In this document: piece by piece, positions 7,937-14,823 of the stretch | Layout: the number at the start of each line of letters is the position of its first letter | Position numbering within the stretch: the first letter of the stretch is position 1 | From: an uncultured Olsenella sp. | GTDB lineage: Bacteria; Actinomycetota; Coriobacteriia; Coriobacteriales; Atopobiaceae | Reading direction: 5' to 3' | Assembly: GCA_959598545.1 (NCBI GenBank) | Contig: CAUGFC010000018.1 | Coordinates: 1-22,731 of the forward strand | DNA: 22,731 nt | Position numbers and translations under genes: made by a program | The notes under the pieces: generated by a model | What the model was told of the DNA's origin: nothing | Seen by the model: only the letters and a program-made list of their open reading frames with translations | Databases searched by the model: none

Positions 7937-8109
7937 AAGGAGGGGAGGGGGGGTATCGAAAGTGTGTGAGGAGGATGGAGACAAACAACGCCAAAGCTCT
8001 TCTCGCTGCCAAGCATGGCGGTTTCTGCCTGCGCAAACGCTTGCCCTTGAAAGTTTGCTGCAAGCTAACGGACAGCTACGTGCAAGGTGTCCCAAGTAGG
8101 CTGCACCCC

Positions 8110-9072
8110 ATGGATACCATAATCATCTCACATAGGTCCGCCCTCGCTCGGTGGGGCGAGAAGGGCCTCGCACAGCGGCTCGGCGGGCCGTGTCCGGCGC
8201 CAAGCGACTGGACGCCCCCATCCGCCTCCGGACTCGACGACGAGGTCCTGCGTCACGCGCGACTCGAGGCGACCCCAGGGCGCCCGCTGCACATCCTCGT
8301 TCGCGACCGAGACAAGCGTGTCCGCACGGAGCGCGTCGTCTCGCACGTGTGGTCCGGGCCGCTGCCGGACGGGGCCTTCTACCAGCTTGCCCCGGGCGTG
8401 CTGCTCAGTTCGCCCGCCTTCTGCCTCCAACAGCTCTGCGCCCGCTCCAGCGAGGCGCGTGCCGCGGCGACCGTCATGGAGGTGTGCGGCGGTTACGCGC
8501 TCTCGGCCGGAACGCCACGGGGATTTCATGAGCGCCAGCCGCTCGACTCCCTCGAGGAGCTGCGCGAGCGGCTCGCCCACGAGCACGGATACGGCGTCCG
8601 TCGCGTCCGTGAGGCCCTGAGGCTCGCGCTGCCCGGGTCGCGCTCGCCCATGGAGACGGTCGTGGTGCTGTTCTTCACGCTTCCCGTGGAGCTGGGTGGC
8701 TGCGGGCTGCCGGCTCCGCAGATCAACGTGCGCGTGGAGATCCCCTCCGACCTGAGGGCCGCCCTCGGGAGGCCATACCTGGTCGTGGACCTCTGCTGGG
8801 AGGATCAGCGCATCATCCTCGAATACGACAGCTACACCTGGCATCTCGCCCCGCGTGCGTTCGACGGGACGCAGAGCCGCAACGAGGGCCTGCGCGACGA
8901 GGGCTGGATGGTGCGCACGGTGACGTCGGGGATCCTGTCCGATCCGCGCCTCCGGCAGCTGCTGGTGAGTCGGGTGATACGGCGCTTCGGCCTCGAGCCG
9001 CCCGACGACGAGGCCTGGCTGCTTCGCCAGGAGCTGCTGGTCCGCGACCTTCTGGGAATCCATGGTGCGTGA
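8110..9072 (+). CDS. Vsr/DUF559-like nuclease-fold protein (AbiEi-type architecture)
   Basis: The C-terminal part of this 320-residue protein resembles the Vsr-like PD-(D/E)XK fold of DUF559 proteins: SRSPMET with E182, then LVVDLCW with D227, IILEYDSYTWH with E238, D240 and H245, and the closing RNEGLRDEGWMVRTVTSG helix-strand. In actinobacteria such domains are often fused to an N-terminal winged-helix/AbiEi-like region, and residues 1-130 may be that. Residues D227 and E238 are compatible with a metal site, but no clear catalytic lysine is seen, so activity is uncertain. The start is uncertain: ATG 8110 has only a weak ribosome-binding site, while an in-frame ATG at 7975 (directly against GAGGAGG) would add 45 residues. 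The gene is bracketed by R copies 1 and 2. Confidence 0.6.
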   Translation: MDTIIISHRSALARWGEKGLAQRLGGPCPAPSDWTPPSASGLDDEVLRHARLEATPGRPLHILVRDRDKRVRTERVVSHVWSGPLPDGAFYQLAPGVLLSSPAFCLQQLCARSSEARAAATVMEVCGGYALSAGTPRGFHERQPLDSLEELRERLAHEHGYGVRRVREALRLALPGSRSPMETVVVLFFTLPVELGGCGLPAPQINVRVEIPSDLRAALGRPYLVVDLCWEDQRIILEYDSYTWHLAPRAFDGTQSRNEGLRDEGWMVRTVTSGILSDPRLRQLLVSRVIRRFGLEPPDDEAWLLRQELLVRDLLGIHGA

Positions 9073-9123
9073 GGGCGCGCCCGGCTGCGGGCACCCCGGC
9101 GCATCTGCCTGCGCGCTGCCCCC

Positions 9124-9236
9124 TTCCGGGTGTGTACGAAGTTGCAAAACTAATATGGTGCCTTGCAATCGGGAAAGCGCAGGTAGATGAGTTGCCGAGA
9201 AAAACATCAGGCTTGCAACTTCGTACACACCCGGAA
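9124..9236. repeat. Inverted-repeat element R, copy 2
   Basis: Perfect 24-bp arms (9124-9147 and 9213-9236) carry the same CCGGGTGTGTACGAAGTT sequence as copy 1. The spacer keeps ACTAATATGGTGCC, CGCAGGTAGA and TTGCCGAGAAAAACATC in the same order and orientation. CCC before the left arm faces GGG after the right arm. It fills the gap between the nuclease-like gene and comF. Confidence 0.9.
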
Positions 9237-9257
9237 AGGGGGTCGAGGGGACGGGGC

Positions 9258-9989
9258 ATGCGTCTTGGGGGCGTGGCGCGCGGGGCCGTCGACGCGTTCG
9301 CGGAGGTCCTGTGGCCCACGCGCTGCGCAGGCTGCGACCAACCCGGCGAACTGCTCTGCGACGAGTGCCGCGCGTCGCTGCCGTGGGTGGAGCAGCGCCT
9401 GGCGTGCCCGTCCTGCGGTGCCCCCTACGGCTACCTCACCTGCACGGAGTGCGACGGCGGCTGGGTCCCGCGCGCCACCGTGGCGGCCCTCACGTTTCGC
9501 GGCACGGCGGCGCGTACGGTGACCGCGCTCAAGGACGCGCACGAGCTCCGCCTCGCTCCGGTGGTTGCGGCGGCGATGGCCTGCGCGCTCGAGGAGGCGT
9601 CCGCCTGGCCCGCGCGCGACGGCGGCCCGCGCTTCTCGCCCACCGAGACGGACGCGCTCTGCTTCGTCCCCGCCACCGCCGCGGCCTGCGCCCGGCGCGG
9701 CTTCGACCACATGGAGCTCGTCTCCCGGGCGCTGGCGTCCGAGCTCTCCGTCCCGCTGGCGGACGTCCTCGTGCGCGCGGCGGCCCGAGACCAGCGCGAG
9801 CTCGGCCGCGACGAGCGCGCCGCCAACCTCGCGGGCACGATGCGCGCGCTCGAGGACGTCGCCGGCGCGCGCCTGCTGGTCGTCGACGACGTGGCCACCA
9901 CGGGAGCGAGCCTCGCGGAGGCCGCCCGGGCCCTGCTCGCCCGCGGTGCCGCCTCGGTCACCGCCTGCGTGCTCGCCCGCGTGTGGTAG
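9258..9989 (+). CDS. comF: ComF/ComFC family phosphoribosyltransferase-like protein
   Basis: This 243-residue protein has the ComFC layout: an N-terminal four-cysteine zinc region (C23xxC26, C34xxC37) followed by a second pair of CxxC motifs (C50/C53 and C62/C65), and a type I phosphoribosyltransferase domain with the PRPP loop VVDDVATTG at 208-216. ComF acts with DNA uptake and processing during natural transformation. The start is ATG 9258, with GAGGGG seven bases upstream. It is a single gene between R copies 2 and 3. Downstream comes the promoter of the structured RNA. One octamer copy is read TTC-TCG-CCC (9633). Confidence 0.9.
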   Translation: MRLGGVARGAVDAFAEVLWPTRCAGCDQPGELLCDECRASLPWVEQRLACPSCGAPYGYLTCTECDGGWVPRATVAALTFRGTAARTVTALKDAHELRLAPVVAAAMACALEEASAWPARDGGPRFSPTETDALCFVPATAAACARRGFDHMELVSRALASELSVPLADVLVRAAARDQRELGRDERAANLAGTMRALEDVAGARLLVVDDVATTGASLAEAARALLARGAASVTACVLARVW

Positions 9990-10046
9990 GCCCGCCCCGT
10001 CGGCTTGGTGTTCGGTGCCGACCCGTCGTCCTTCTCGGCCCCTTCC

Positions 10047-10157
10047 TCCGGGTGTGTACGAAGTTGCAAAACTAATACGGTACCTTCAAATCACAAACCA
10101 GCAGCTAGACGGCTTGTCGAGAAGGACATCAACTCTGTAACTTCGTACACACCCGGA
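10047..10157. repeat. Inverted-repeat element R, copy 3
   Basis: Arms TCCGGGTGTGTACGAAGTT (10047-10065) and its exact complement (10139-10157) match copies 1 and 2; the next inner bases no longer pair perfectly. The spacer keeps ACTAATACGGTACC, GCAGCTAGA and TTGTCGAGAAGGACATC. CCCCT outside the left arm faces AGGGG outside the right arm. It lies between comF and the promoter of the structured RNA. Confidence 0.88.
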
Positions 10158-10205
10158 AAGAGGGGCGCGCCTGCCGTGGCCGCGCGAGCGCTTGGCGGTT
10201 GAGGC

Positions 10206-10234
10206 GAGAAAACCATGCCCGCCCTAGGTATACT
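10206..10234 (+). promoter_or_regulatory. Candidate promoter of the structured RNA
   Basis: TATACT at 10229-10234 is a strong -10 box placed seven to eight bases before the first paired base of the RNA (10242). The -35 position 17 bases upstream reads GAGAAA (10206-10211) and is part of the octamer GGCGAGAA at 10203-10210. Confidence 0.55.
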
Positions 10235-10241
10235 GAAGGAT

Positions 10242-10500
10242 GTCTCAACCCAGGTCTGTGGTTGCGGGCGCGTCCTGCGCGCCTCAGTCCATGCCAGACG
10301 AGGGCAAAGGGATCCACGTAAGTCCGGGCGCGCGCGTCCGGGCGAGCATGGCTCGTCCTAGAGGTAAGCCGCACCGCCCGTCAGACGAGAGGCATCCGGC
10401 CTCGCGGGCGAGAGGGGCTCAAGTGACGGCGCCGCGGTGCCGGAAGCGAAGCCCCCGGTGCGCGAGTGTGGGGTCAAAGACCAGGTCAGCTGGGGGAGAC
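10242..10500 (+). ncRNA. Candidate raiA-motif structured noncoding RNA
   Basis: A ~259-nt stretch without a convincing gene starts just after a TATACT box and its two ends pair: GTCTC-AA-CCCAG (10242-10253) with CTGGG-G-GAGAC (10490-10500). Inside I can draw GTCTG (10254) with CAGAC (10295), the hairpin GGCGCG/CGCGCC (10267-10283), an 8-bp hairpin 10340-10358, and GGTC-AAA-GACC (10472-10482). From memory, raiA-motif RNAs of Firmicutes and Actinobacteria are large, complex RNAs found between comFC and raiA, and this one follows comF and precedes hpf/raiA. I have not matched its sequence to the family model, so the name rests on position, size and folding. No U-run follows the closing stem; the RNA may be processed or run into the next gene. 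Confidence 0.55.
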
Positions 10501-10534
10501 GACGATAGGCAGCAGGAAAGACAGGAATCGGCAC

Positions 10535-11473
10535 ATGACGCGTCATCACATGTTCACGCTCGCCGCCGCGCTCGTCGCGGCGCTGGGCCTCACGGGCTGC
10601 GAGATTGGCCCCGTCAACCTTGACGACTTCTTCGGTACCCCCTCCGTGGAGGAGGCCCGCGCGGAGCGCCGGGAGACGCTCGCGCCCGTGGTCTCCGACA
10701 CGTCCCTCAAGCAGGCCGGCACGCTCACGGTGGGCATCCTGAGCACGCAGTCCGCGCCGTTCGCCATCACCTCCACCGAGGGGTCCCAGGTCGGCATCGA
10801 CCTGGACATGGGCCACGCGCTCGCGGACGAGCTCGGGCTGGCCTCGGTCTCGTTCGTCCCGGTGAGCGACGTCGACGCCGCCCTGGCGGACGAGTGCGAC
10901 GTCATCATGGGCGTGGACGCCGGCGAGGGCGGCTCCGCGACCGTCGTGGGCGCCTACGCGCAGAGCGCCGTGGGCGTGTTCGCGCGCGGCGACGTCTCCG
11001 CTCCGATCGACGCGTCGGCCCTCGAGGGCACGACCGTCGGCATCCAGGAGGGCTCGGTCTCCGCCGTGACGCTCGACTCCTACGAGGTCTCCACCGTCCA
11101 CAGCCCGTGCGCCAACCTCAACGAGGCCTTCGACAGCCTCGAGGAGGGCACGGTCGACTACGTGATCTGCGACGCCTACGCGGGCGCGTACCTTGCCACC
11201 GCCTACTCCGACATCGCGTTCGCCGGCACGCTCGACGACCCCGCCATGGTGGGCGTCGCCGTGAGCTCCCCGGAGCTCCAGTCCGCCGTCCAGACCGCGC
11301 TCGAGTCGGTCCAGTCGAACGGCGTCGCGGGCATCGCGCTCGCCGGCTGGGTCGGAGACCTCCCCACGCTCACGACCGACCTGAAGGTCACCGGGCTGGT
11401 GGAGCGCGCGGTCGAGCCCGAACCCGCCGAGGGGGCGGAGGACGAGTCCGAGTCCGACGCGTCCGCCGAGTAG
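10535..11473 (+). CDS. Orphan substrate-binding lipoprotein, family 3 type
   Basis: This 312-residue protein begins with a lipoprotein signal: basic start MTRHH, a hydrophobic stretch and the lipobox LTGC with C22, so it should be anchored outside the membrane. The mature part resembles family 3 solute-binding proteins of amino-acid ABC importers: GTLTVGILSTQSAPFA, the VGIDLDMGHALADELGL segment, TTVGIQEGS, and the TVDYVICDAYAGAYL hinge. The acidic tail (EPAEGAEDESESDASAE) looks disordered. No permease or ATPase gene is adjacent, so it is an orphan. AGGAA eight bases before ATG 10535 supports the start; ATG 10550 is an alternative. It stands between the structured RNA and hpf and probably shares the RNA's promoter. 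Confidence 0.8.
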   Translation: MTRHHMFTLAAALVAALGLTGCEIGPVNLDDFFGTPSVEEARAERRETLAPVVSDTSLKQAGTLTVGILSTQSAPFAITSTEGSQVGIDLDMGHALADELGLASVSFVPVSDVDAALADECDVIMGVDAGEGGSATVVGAYAQSAVGVFARGDVSAPIDASALEGTTVGIQEGSVSAVTLDSYEVSTVHSPCANLNEAFDSLEEGTVDYVICDAYAGAYLATAYSDIAFAGTLDDPAMVGVAVSSPELQSAVQTALESVQSNGVAGIALAGWVGDLPTLTTDLKVTGLVERAVEPEPAEGAEDESESDASAE

Positions 11474-11604
11474 GTCGGCCCGCTCGGGGTCTCTCGCGCC
11501 AGAGTCGCCGCCGAGTGGGTATGAGTTGTCCATAGGGCAGGGCCCTAGGGTAGGGAGAAGCGCACCGCAGGACGGTGACGCGCCTCGACCGTAAGGAGGT
11601 TCGC

Positions 11605-12195
11605 ATGGTGGACATCAAGATCTCGGGTCGCAAGGTCGGTGTTTCCGACTCGCTGCGCGAGCACGTGGAGGAGAAGGTCTCCGCCGCCCTCAAGGTGTTC
11701 GACATCAAGCCCATGACCTGCGACGTGGTCCTTCGCGTGGACAAGAACCCGTCCAACCCCGAGCGCAAGGCCTGCGAGATCACCGTCTTCGTGCGCGACA
11801 ACGTCGTTCGCGTGGTGGCCAGCTCGGACGACATGTACGCCGCCATCGACGAGGCGGCGGACAAGGTCACCCGCCAGCTCCGCAAGTACAAGACGCGCGT
11901 GATCGACCGTCGCCAGCGCATGCAGCAGGCAAAGACCGGCGCCGTCACGCAGGAGGACCTCGCCTCCCTCATCGAGCCCGGCCCCGACGAGACCGAGGAC
12001 GACCAGCTCGTTCGCGAGAAGTACATCGACCTCGTGCCCATGACCGAGGAGGAGGCCCTGGTCCAGACCGACCTGATCGGCCACGACTTCTACGTCTTCA
12101 CCAATGCCACGACGGGTCTTGTCAACGTGATCTACCACCGCAAGAATGGCGGGTACGGCATCATAAAGCCCAAGATCGAGGAAGAGAATGAGTAG
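11605..12195 (+). CDS. hpf: Ribosome hibernation-promoting factor, long form
   Basis: This 196-residue protein is the long HPF (also called RaiA/YfiA-like), which pairs ribosomes into inactive 100S dimers. The N-terminal domain (1-~105) starts VDIKISGRKVGVSDSLREHV and has the family's beta-alpha fold with conserved basic residues. The C-terminal dimerisation domain (about 135-195) ends DFYVFTNATTGLVNVIYHRK. AAGGAGG five bases before ATG 11605 is a very strong ribosome-binding site. The last eight bases overlap the start of the degV gene, so the two are co-translated. The gene lies downstream of the raiA-type RNA candidate. Confidence 0.95.
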   Translation: MVDIKISGRKVGVSDSLREHVEEKVSAALKVFDIKPMTCDVVLRVDKNPSNPERKACEITVFVRDNVVRVVASSDDMYAAIDEAADKVTRQLRKYKTRVIDRRQRMQQAKTGAVTQEDLASLIEPGPDETEDDQLVREKYIDLVPMTEEEALVQTDLIGHDFYVFTNATTGLVNVIYHRKNGGYGIIKPKIEEENE

Positions 12196-13246
12196 CACCG
12201 AGAACACCGAGAACAACGTGGAAAACGTCGCCCCCCTGACCGAGGGCGTCGACAACGCCCAGGCGTCGCAGGATGCTGCGCGCCTGGGCCGCGCGTATCA
12301 CCGTAAGTCGAACGTCAGGATAATCGTGGACTCCTGCGCGGACTTCGCGCCGGAGGTCGCCGAGGCCCTCGGCGTCGAGATTGTGCACTTCACGTACGTC
12401 ATGAGCGGCCAGGAGCACCCGGACGATCTCTGGCAGACCATGTCCGCCAAGGAGTTCTACGACCGCATGCGCGCCGGCGAGGTGGCCACCACCTCCGCCG
12501 TGACCCCCGGCCGCTACCTCGAGGTGTTCGAGCGCGCGGCGGAGGAGGGAACGCCGACGGTCTACCTGGCCTTCACGCGCGGCCTCTCCTCGAGCGTGGA
12601 CGCGGCGCGCCAGGCTGCCGACATGGTCCGCGAGAGCCACCCCGACTTCGAGATCCACGTCGTCGACAACGTCTGCCCGTCCGCCGCGGCCGAGCTCCTC
12701 GCCATAGAGGCGGTCCGCCAGGCGGCCAACGGCCTCACGGCGTCTGAGCTCACCGCCTGGGCGGAGGAGGCGCGCTACTACGTCCACGGCTACTTCACCC
12801 TGGACTCCTTCGACGCGCTCGCCCGCGGCGGCCGCATTCCGCCGGCCGCGGCCACGGTGGGTGGCAAGCTCGACATCAAGCCCGAGCTCTCCTACGACAC
12901 CAACGGCGCCCTCACGCTGCGCGGCATGTGCCGCGGCCGCAAGAAGGCCCTCCGCGCGATCATCGCGGACTTCAAGGCCAACTACCTCGGTGCCGAGGGC
13001 GGGGACGAGAAGCTGCCCGTGGCGATCGTCTCTGCCGACGCCGAGAAGGACGCCCGCTGGCTCGCCGATCAGATCCGCAAGGAGCCCGGCTGCTCCGACG
13101 TCCCGGTCATCTACAGCTCCGTGGGCCCGGTCATCGGCGCCCACGTCGGGCCTGGCATGGTGGCGCTGCTCTTCTGGGGCAAGGACCGCCGCGAGAGCCT
13201 CTCGTTCACCGACCGCATCGCCCGCAAGGTCCGCGGCGAGAAGTAG
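12188..13246 (+). CDS. DegV family fatty-acid-binding protein
   Basis: This 352-residue protein has the DegV fold: the lipid-binding start IIVDSCADF, TSAVTPGRY, the FTRGLSSSVDAAR segment and FDALARGGRIPP, ending GPVIGAHVGPGMVALLFWG. DegV/FakB-type proteins carry fatty acids to the FakA kinase for phosphorylation; no FakA gene is nearby. An extra N-terminal tail of about 40 residues rich in Asn, Glu and Thr precedes the domain and may be disordered. The start ATG 12188 lies within hpf, with GAGGAAG a few bases upstream. It ends with an in-frame GGC-GAG-AAG octamer right before the stop. The palindrome at 13263 follows it. Confidence 0.88.
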   Translation: MSSTENTENNVENVAPLTEGVDNAQASQDAARLGRAYHRKSNVRIIVDSCADFAPEVAEALGVEIVHFTYVMSGQEHPDDLWQTMSAKEFYDRMRAGEVATTSAVTPGRYLEVFERAAEEGTPTVYLAFTRGLSSSVDAARQAADMVRESHPDFEIHVVDNVCPSAAAELLAIEAVRQAANGLTASELTAWAEEARYYVHGYFTLDSFDALARGGRIPPAAATVGGKLDIKPELSYDTNGALTLRGMCRGRKKALRAIIADFKANYLGAEGGDEKLPVAIVSADAEKDARWLADQIRKEPGCSDVPVIYSSVGPVIGAHVGPGMVALLFWGKDRRESLSFTDRIARKVRGEK

Positions 13247-13262
13247 CATCCGACCAGCAGAG

Positions 13263-13295
13263 TGGGTCAAAAGGGGACAGTCCCCTTTTGACCCA
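13263..13295. repeat. REP-like perfect palindrome
   Basis: Arms TGGGTCAAAAGGGGA (13263-13277) and the exact complement (13281-13295) are separated by three bases (CAG). I recognise palindromes of this TGGGTCAAAAGGGGAC type as recurring intergenic repeats in several bacterial groups, sometimes linked to REP-associated transposases; this is from memory. It sits between degV and the next gene, could act as a terminator or mRNA end, and contains the ATG at 13295 that naive start choice would use. Confidence 0.8.
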
Positions 13296-13312
13296 TGCGG
13301 AAAGGAACCGAT

Positions 13313-14362
13313 TTGCAGATCAGAAACGTCGCCCTCATCGGCACCGGCATCATGGGCGCCGCGATCGGCGGCCACATCATGGACGCCGGCTATGACCTGA
13401 CCGTCCACAACCGCACGCGCGAGAAGGCCGAGGCCCTTCTCGCCCGCGGCGCCCACTGGGCGGACACGCCGGCCGAGGCCGCGGCTGACGCCGACGTCGT
13501 CTTCACCATGGTGGGCTACCCCACGGACGTCGAGGACGTCTACCTGGCCACCGACGGCCTCATCCGCGCCGCCAAGAAGGGTGCCTGGCTCATCGACCTC
13601 ACTACGAGCTCCCCGCAGCTCGCGCGCGACATCCACGATGCCGCCGAGGTCGAGGACAAGCACGCCTTCGACTGCCCGGTCACGGGCGGCGAGCAGGGCG
13701 CCATCGACGGCACCCTCACCCTCATCATCGGCGCTGCCGAGAAGGACGTCGCGCCGGTCATGCCCCTGCTGGAGTGCTTCTCGTCCCGTCGCTTCTTCTT
13801 CGACCAGCCGGGCGGCGGCCAGACGGCCAAGCTCTGCAACCAGGTGAGCCTCGCCTCGTGCATGATGGGCTACGCTGACGCCCTGGCCCTCGCCGAGCAG
13901 TCCGGCATCGACGCCGAGAAGGTCCTCGAGGTGATGGCGAGCGGCACCGGCGGCTCCGGCGCTTCCAAGACCCTTGCCCCCAAATCCCTCGCGGGCGACT
14001 ACAAGCCCGGCTTCATGGCTGAGCACCTGCGCAAGGACATCGCCCTCGCGCTTCAGCGCTCCGAGGACCTGGACATCACGCTCCCTGGCGCCGAGACGGC
14101 CTTCACCCTCTTCGACATGCTCTGCCAGATCGGCGGCGCCCGCATGGGCACGCAGGCGCTCACCCTGCTCTACCAGGAGGAGGGCACCTGCGCCGCGGCC
14201 GGCCTCGACTGGTCGCTGCTCGAGGCGGGGGAGGAGGACGAGCACGAGTGCTGCTGCGGCCACGACCACGGTGACGGCGAGCACGAGTGCTGCGGGGGCC
14301 ACGGTCACCACCACGGCGAGGACCACGAGTGCCACTGCCACGACCACGAGGGGCAGGCATAG
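13313..14362 (+). CDS. 3-hydroxyisobutyrate dehydrogenase-like oxidoreductase with His/Cys-rich tail
   Basis: This 349-residue protein is a beta-hydroxyacid dehydrogenase (GarR/MmsB-like) that oxidises or reduces a hydroxy acid with NAD(P). It has the Rossmann loop GTGIMG (10-15), the substrate motif DCPVTGGEQGA (120-130) and catalytic K173 in GQTAKLCNQ. After the normal C-terminus, residues 308-349 form a tail with 12 histidines and 7 cysteines (such as HECCCGHDH and GHGHHHGEDHECHCHDH) that probably binds metal ions. I chose TTG 13313 because GGAAAGGAA lies just upstream; ATG 13295 lies within the palindrome and lacks a ribosome-binding site. The next gene overlaps its stop codon (TAGTG). 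Confidence 0.85.
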   Translation: MQIRNVALIGTGIMGAAIGGHIMDAGYDLTVHNRTREKAEALLARGAHWADTPAEAAADADVVFTMVGYPTDVEDVYLATDGLIRAAKKGAWLIDLTTSSPQLARDIHDAAEVEDKHAFDCPVTGGEQGAIDGTLTLIIGAAEKDVAPVMPLLECFSSRRFFFDQPGGGQTAKLCNQVSLASCMMGYADALALAEQSGIDAEKVLEVMASGTGGSGASKTLAPKSLAGDYKPGFMAEHLRKDIALALQRSEDLDITLPGAETAFTLFDMLCQIGGARMGTQALTLLYQEEGTCAAAGLDWSLLEAGEEDEHECCCGHDHGDGEHECCGGHGHHHGEDHECHCHDHEGQA

Positions 14363-14790
14363 TGTCCGGTGAGGTGGCGGGCGCCATCTTCGCCCTCATG
14401 TTCCTGCTCTTCGGCACGGTCACGGGCGTGGGCCTGGGCGAGCGCTTGGTCAAGCGCTGCGTGACGAAGCGCGAGTACGTCGTCGCGAACGTCGTCACGC
14501 TGCTCGTGGGCGCCGTCGCGTGCGCGATCGCCATGCTCACGCCGTTTCCCGTGCTCGTCGTGCTCGTCATCGGGCTCATCGGCGGAACCGTCGCGGGCAT
14601 GAAGATGGGCTTCGGCGAGTCGGTGGGCCCGTGGAAGGCGCACGACCGCTACTTCCGCGTCAACAAGGACCAGCTCAGGCGCTCCGAGAACGGCGAGCGC
14701 GCCGAGGCGGTGCGTCGCGCCCGCCGCGACGGCACCCCCGAACCCGAGCTGATGAGCGTCGTCGACGACAAGGATGACAAGAGGAAGTGA
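14362..14790 (+). CDS. Small membrane protein, family not recognised
   Basis: I do not recognise this 142-residue protein. It has about three hydrophobic segments (residues 5-25, 41-60 and 63-81) with a basic stretch RLVKRCVTKRE between the first two, and then a long charged cytoplasmic tail from residue 85 on, ending DDKDDKRK. The start is GTG 14362, overlapping the TAG of the preceding gene, with GAGGGG nine bases upstream. This overlap and the 33-base gap to the NYN gene suggest one operon. A GCGAGGG-GCG-CCCTCGC hairpin follows the stop codon. Confidence 0.7.
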   Translation: MSGEVAGAIFALMFLLFGTVTGVGLGERLVKRCVTKREYVVANVVTLLVGAVACAIAMLTPFPVLVVLVIGLIGGTVAGMKMGFGESVGPWKAHDRYFRVNKDQLRRSENGERAEAVRRARRDGTPEPELMSVVDDKDDKRK

Positions 14791-14791
14791 C

Positions 14792-14808
14792 GCGAGGGGC
14801 GCCCTCGC
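14792..14808 (+). other. Small hairpin in the leader of the NYN gene
   Basis: GCGAGGG (14792-14798) pairs with CCCTCGC (14802-14808) around a three-base loop, seven bases before the AAGGAG ribosome-binding site of the next gene. There is no U-run, so it is not a terminator. It could affect translation of the NYN protein. Confidence 0.4.
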
Positions 14809-14823
14809 ATCATAAGGAGATGC

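Noticed and set aside
7975..8109. Upstream in-frame start adding 45 residues to the nuclease-like protein
   Set aside because: GAGGAGG lies directly against ATG 7975 without spacing, and the added residues look unlike the rest. It is kept as an alternative only.
7822..10157. R elements as a CRISPR array or integron attC series
   Set aside because: The units are spaced by whole genes, the spacers are conserved and not variable, and neither cas genes nor an integrase are present.
10242..10500. SRP RNA, RNase P RNA, tmRNA, or a c-di-AMP or other riboswitch
   Set aside because: I found no SRP tetraloop with its AGCAG partner, no RNase P GAGGAAAGTCC block, no tmRNA tag reading frame, and no conserved riboswitch core. 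The comF-hpf setting fits raiA RNA better.
11479..11519. CCCGCTCGG/CCGAGTGGG hairpin after the lipoprotein gene as terminator
   Set aside because: The stem holds a G-U pair, the loop is 23 bases long and no U-run follows.
12161..14347. 728-codon minus-strand frame opposite degV and the dehydrogenase
   Set aside because: Shadow frame of recognised genes, with repetitive Ala/Val/Gly composition.
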